Positions 60,603 to 64,000 of a DNA stretch of 64,000 nt are shown here, in pieces. Position 1 is the first letter of the stretch. Every line of letters begins with the position of its first letter. Origin of the DNA: Candidatus Obscuribacterales bacterium (lineage in GTDB: Bacteria; Cyanobacteriota; Vampirovibrionia; Obscuribacterales; Obscuribacteraceae); contig JAIETF010000064.1 of assembly GCA_019745415.1 (NCBI GenBank), forward strand, positions 45,992-109,991, written 5' to 3'. The position numbers were made by a program, and so were the translations under genes. The notes beneath the pieces were generated by a model. That model made no database searches, was not told the origin of the DNA, and saw only the letters and a list, made by a program, of their open reading frames with translations.

Positions 60603-62144
60603 ATGCTTGCCCAGGCTAGCCTAGCAACCAAGGAATCCGATTTGAGACCTCTTCTTACCATCATTCTGCTCTGTCTGTTTTTACTCACTGCACTACCTAA
60701 CGCGGCAAAAGCAAACACTCCACAGAGAAAAGATGAACCATTGAAATTGGGCTTACCCTTCTCAGATCATATGGTTTTACAGCAGGGCTGCACCATTCCT
60801 ATCTGGGGAAAAGCTGCTCCTAATGAGCTTATCTCAGTCAAACTGGATCAGAACACTCAGACTGTTAACGCAGATGGGAAGGGAAACTTCAAGGTGGAGT
60901 TTGAACCATTATCTGCAGGTGGTCCGCACTCAATAGGTATTTCTGTCAGATCTAACACAAGAGACATTAAAGAGATTGTGATTAAAGATGTGATGGTAGG
61001 CGAGGTTTGGCTTTGTTCTGGACAGTCTAATATGGCCCTACTTGTACAAGAACTGCCTGGCGATCAGCAAAAGCGAATAGTAAACAACCTCAACGCCAAT
61101 TTGCGAATAATGCAGATTCCGCCTACCTTAGCCAGAGGCGACGCGGCACAAATGAAAGCGTCATGGACCAAAGGTAGCGATATTAGAACATTGAACTATG
61201 CAGCGCTGCCGCTTTGTTACGGGCAAAAGCTGCAAAGTAATTTGAATGTTCCGGTAGGCGTTATAACGGCGGCTATTCCTGGCAGTCCATTGGATGTCTG
61301 GATCCCAAGCAGTCACTTGCGAAAAGTCTCTCCCTACTCGAGAGTCTTACAGTTTCGTCAAGCAAACACCCCAAAGGAGCAAATCACATTTTTGAATGGC
61401 TCGGCTTGCTCTCTAGGTTTTACCTATATGATCAGTCCGATCCTGCAATTCCCGATCAAGGGTGTACTCTGGTATCAAGGTGAAGCCAACTTAGGACGAG
61501 CAAAGGAATACGCCAGTCTCTTCACACTGCTGATTGATTCTTGGCGTGAGCGATGGAAGTTGGAACAAAGTGATTTTCCCTTCGTATTTATTCAGCTTCC
61601 TGGTTGCAAGAGTCTCACCGAAACCCTTGGGCATGGAGTTTGGGCTCAGATGCGCGAGGCGCAGTCAAAAGCATTGGAGATTCGCAATGTCCGTCAAATC
61701 ACATCTTTAGATCTAGGCAACGCCGAGCAGATCCATCCACCTAAGAAATACGAACTTGGGGTAAGGGCTGCCAATCAGGTCGCAGAAGCTATTTATGGGA
61801 AGAAACTGAACAGTTTCGGACCGCAACTTAAGTCAGCCGACCTAGAAGGAAACAGAGTAACACTTACCTTCGACCACGCAGGAACCGGTCTGTTTCTCAT
61901 AGGCAAGGATTGCTTTGAGCTAAGCGGCATAAATAGCCAATTTCTGCCCGCACACGCAGAAATATCTGCAAACAAAGTGAAAGTCTGGAGTGACCAGCTA
62001 GACAAGCCAGTGCTGCTAAGATACTGCTACAGCGACTATCCCGAAAGTTATCTAACCAATAAAACAGGCGTTCCAGCCGCACCGTTTCAAATCAATCTCT
62101 TTGCCGAAAGAAGAAAACTTAAGACTACGCAAGTTCCACAGTAG
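60603..62144 (+). CDS. Sialate O-acetylesterase-like SGNH enzyme (SASA domain)
   Basis: 513 residues. The start chosen is ATG 60603, where a signal peptide begins (~16-36, LTIILLCLFLLTALPNAAKA); a TTG at 60564 is in frame. An N-terminal beta-sandwich (LGLPFSDHMVLQQGCTIPIWGKA) is followed by the SASA catalytic domain: VWLCSGQSNMALLV with nucleophile Ser in GQSNM, GVLWYQGEANLGRA and a probable catalytic His in AEQIHPPKKYELG, where relatives have DIHP. It probably removes acetyl or other acyl groups from sugars in external glycans. There are no other sialic-acid genes nearby, so the substrate is open. It converges with the glycosyltransferase gene. Confidence 0.88.
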   Translation: MLAQASLATKESDLRPLLTIILLCLFLLTALPNAAKANTPQRKDEPLKLGLPFSDHMVLQQGCTIPIWGKAAPNELISVKLDQNTQTVNADGKGNFKVEFEPLSAGGPHSIGISVRSNTRDIKEIVIKDVMVGEVWLCSGQSNMALLVQELPGDQQKRIVNNLNANLRIMQIPPTLARGDAAQMKASWTKGSDIRTLNYAALPLCYGQKLQSNLNVPVGVITAAIPGSPLDVWIPSSHLRKVSPYSRVLQFRQANTPKEQITFLNGSACSLGFTYMISPILQFPIKGVLWYQGEANLGRAKEYASLFTLLIDSWRERWKLEQSDFPFVFIQLPGCKSLTETLGHGVWAQMREAQSKALEIRNVRQITSLDLGNAEQIHPPKKYELGVRAANQVAEAIYGKKLNSFGPQLKSADLEGNRVTLTFDHAGTGLFLIGKDCFELSGINSQFLPAHAEISANKVKVWSDQLDKPVLLRYCYSDYPESYLTNKTGVPAAPFQINLFAERRKLKTTQVPQ

Positions 62145-62156
62145 GAGCACGAAAGC

Positions 62157-63971
62157 TTATCTGTTCAACTTCACCAATAGCAGGTCTTCGCGCTTCCATT
62201 GAGGCAATGACTTTATTTTGATTGCCTCATAAAGGTCCTGATATGCGTACTGACCGCTGGAGATGATAAAACACCTCTTGTCCTTCACACCTAATTGCTG
62301 CCAATAACTACGAGGGATAAGTAGGAAACCACCTCTACCTGCGAGTTCCCGACATGCATTATCATCGCAAAGCTCACTCGCTTTCTGAGTCCTAAAGGTA
62401 AGCAAATCTCTCAGATTATAGTCCATTCCTAGGGAACTATGAACTTTCACAGCCAGTCCCTCACCTGTTTTTTGGATGGTCTCACACATTAAGGGCAAAG
62501 GACTCTTTAGCGCTTGTTCTGTCGGCACGATCTGACCACCGCTGTAGATGGTAATCAGCCAAGTAAGCAAACCAGTGGTGCAGAGGACTGCAAATAGACT
62601 TCCTCGTCTAGCAGCCCAAAATAGAAGACAGCCCAAAGTGGCGAGCGCACCGCTGAAGCCAAAGAACAAAGCCGGACTTAACTGACCTTTGAAAAGAATC
62701 GGTAGGGCAATCGGGACGAAAAATGCGGACGAGACCACCAGCCAAGCAATTATCTTCACTGCGACTTTCAAGACTTCAGAGTCTAGTTTCCAGCGACTGG
62801 CGCAAACTGCTGTAAGAACTGCAGCAGCAGGCATTGTAGGCAAAACATAGTATGACCAATTGCTATCAGCGGCAGTGAAAAAGGCGACAACAGTAAAGAT
62901 CCAACAAATGCCAAAAGTAATTGCTTGCTTGAGCCTCGCTGTCTCATTTTGCGCTCTCATCAAACGCACCAGACTGAAGATAACTATTGGCAAAATTACA
63001 GTCCAAGGGGCAAAGAGCACAAAGAACCCTTTGAGCATGTAATAAGGCGGATGTTGGAAAGCCAACATCTGATTATACGGAATCACTCCGATACTCTTGG
63101 TTGTTCCAATGAAACGCTGGAGATTTTCATGCAAAAACATTGAATCTATGTAGCTCATGCTCTGCACTTGGAAATTTGAGAAGAACCAAGGCAAACTTAT
63201 TGCAGTAAAGACAGCACCAGACAGCGCAATGTTCTTGCCTTGCAAGAGTTTGAAACTTCGATAGCAACAAAGAAAAATGAAGAGAGACAAAGATGGCAAA
63301 AGCAAACCAATCGGTCCCTTAGTCAAGACAGCCAGTGCTAGAGAGCAAGCCGCCAAGCAAACAAAAACTGCTTCTTTTGAAGAACTTCGGCTGGCACTTA
63401 CTTCTTCTGAAAAACTACCAGGAGCCAAACTTAAAGAGAGAGGAAGAGAACGCTTTCGGGTCTCTGCATAAGCCATGAATGAAAAAGTCAATCCCAGACA
63501 GCAAAAGAGCGAAAACAACATATCGCACATACAGAGGGCTGCGTAACGAGAAAATTCTCTTGAGGTGGCGAGCACTAGAGCAGACAAGATACCAGCTCGA
63601 GCGCCAGCCAAAGCTTTTGCAATCAGGGCGCTGAGCGTTATCAAAGCAAGAGCTGCCAGAATGGAAGGAAGCCTGACTGCAAGCAGAGAATGTCCGAAAA
63701 TTTTCAGGCAGGGCAGCATAGCCCAGTAACTGAGACCAGGAATATGATAGAAGGGCTTGCCGTAATAGGTTGGTGTTAGAAAATCGCCAGACCGCAACAT
63801 CTCTACAGCCGCTATAGCAGAACAAGACTCGGCAATGGTGAATGTTGACTGACAGAGAGCCTCTGCCAAGTAAAGGAAGGTGCTAAGTACTAAGACTATT
63901 CCTAGACCGCAAAAGAAATAACGATTTGCATTACCTCTGACATCAGATTCAGCAAGGCCGGGCGAAGACAA
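62157..63971 (-). CDS. GT39/ArnT-like membrane glycosyltransferase, 5' end possibly beyond window
   Basis: 604 residues from TTG 63971; the frame stays open to the window edge, so the true start may lie outside. About eleven to twelve membrane helices are visible. After the first helix the acidic loop TIAESCSAIAAVEMLRSGDFLTPTYYGKPFYHIPGLSYW matches the ArnT/PMT-type (GT39/GT83) first periplasmic loop with its Glu, and VRLPSILAALALITLSALIAKALAG follows. LTKGPIGLLLPSL is a further family motif. Such enzymes transfer sugars from polyprenyl-phosphate donors to lipids or proteins on the outer face of the membrane. The acceptor is unknown. A short soluble C-terminal domain follows. Confidence 0.85.
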   Translation of the reverse strand: MSSPGLAESDVRGNANRYFFCGLGIVLVLSTFLYLAEALCQSTFTIAESCSAIAAVEMLRSGDFLTPTYYGKPFYHIPGLSYWAMLPCLKIFGHSLLAVRLPSILAALALITLSALIAKALAGARAGILSALVLATSREFSRYAALCMCDMLFSLFCCLGLTFSFMAYAETRKRSLPLSLSLAPGSFSEEVSASRSSSKEAVFVCLAACSLALAVLTKGPIGLLLPSLSLFIFLCCYRSFKLLQGKNIALSGAVFTAISLPWFFSNFQVQSMSYIDSMFLHENLQRFIGTTKSIGVIPYNQMLAFQHPPYYMLKGFFVLFAPWTVILPIVIFSLVRLMRAQNETARLKQAITFGICWIFTVVAFFTAADSNWSYYVLPTMPAAAVLTAVCASRWKLDSEVLKVAVKIIAWLVVSSAFFVPIALPILFKGQLSPALFFGFSGALATLGCLLFWAARRGSLFAVLCTTGLLTWLITIYSGGQIVPTEQALKSPLPLMCETIQKTGEGLAVKVHSSLGMDYNLRDLLTFRTQKASELCDDNACRELAGRGGFLLIPRSYWQQLGVKDKRCFIISSGQYAYQDLYEAIKIKSLPQWKREDLLLVKLNR

Positions 63972-64000
63972 TCCATCCCTACTGAAAGCTAATCCAGCTA

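Overview
The window looks like a chromosomal segment from a non-photosynthetic relative of the Cyanobacteria, most likely a Candidatus Obscuribacter-like member of the Vampirovibrionia (Melainabacteria). The reasons are a DUF3370 protein (a family I know mainly from cyanobacteria), a minC-minD-minE cluster followed by rodA, SRPBCC and DUF3142 proteins of the type found in that phylum, many secreted TPR and low-complexity proteins, moderate GC, and no enrichment of the HIP1 octamer of photosynthetic cyanobacteria (two copies seen). The lineage call is inference; there is no rRNA gene in the window.

Layout. 1-7300: a 5'-complete, 3'-truncated TerD-associated protein, a small GIY-YIG-like protein, a membrane-embedded spermidine-synthase-like protein, an unknown single-pass membrane protein and a probable papain-fold protein. 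7350-12534 (minus strand): rodA, minE, minD, minC, meaB and a coiled-coil protein. 12714-17746: nagA, a Sel1-like lipoprotein, a T2SS-E-N-like protein and TPR or unknown secreted proteins. 17750-25965: DUF3370 protein; a SelW-like selenoprotein gene with an in-frame UGA, directly followed by hemH and a LON-domain gene; a hypothetical protein; an FKBP lipoprotein; and a GspE-like protein lacking its ATPase core. 26000-32142: small membrane protein, SRPBCC protein with a His-rich tail overlapping a thioredoxin-fold gene, a Pro/Gln-rich protein, a TPR protein and a two-component pair. 32149-37215 (minus strand): an overlapping operon of a secreted GATase-like protein, a Dnmt2-like methyltransferase, an RsuA-family pseudouridine synthase and a repetitive LysM-like protein. 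37348-41449: secreted protein, mltG and a Ser/Thr kinase with C-terminal TPRs. 41458-48712 (minus strand): an overlapping four-gene operon of M1 aminopeptidase, DUF3142 protein, a large TPR-like secreted protein and an alpha/beta hydrolase fused to a thioredoxin fold. 48896-58633: MBL-rhodanese sulfur enzyme, WG-repeat lipoprotein, small rhodanese gene, tRNA-Leu(UAA), and a TPR/SulP-carbonic anhydrase pair. 58634-60602: mostly non-coding, with one small gene and the oddest DNA in the window. 60603-64000: a sialate O-acetylesterase-like enzyme and a GT39 glycosyltransferase that runs to the window edge.

Most noteworthy. (1) Degenerate tandem arrays of 8-bp units (first base T or G, second base mostly T or A, often C third) at 58685-58828 and 60203-60370, with a short one at 60024-60063. 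I know of no described element of this form. (2) A SelW/Rdx-family selenoprotein (Cys-Gly-Ser-Sec) with a candidate bacterial SECIS hairpin, upstream of hemH. (3) A bacterial Dnmt2-like (tRNA-type) cytosine-5 methyltransferase overlapping an rRNA pseudouridine synthase gene. (4) A SulP-STAS-beta-carbonic anhydrase fusion with all zinc ligands present. (5) A hidden papain-like Gln/Cys/His/Asn-x-Trp constellation in an otherwise anonymous protein.

Themes running through the segment are cell envelope and division (min, rodA, mltG, GT39, nagA, sialate esterase), secreted or lipid-anchored repeat proteins, redox and sulfur/selenium chemistry, and signalling by a histidine kinase/response regulator pair and a Ser/Thr kinase.
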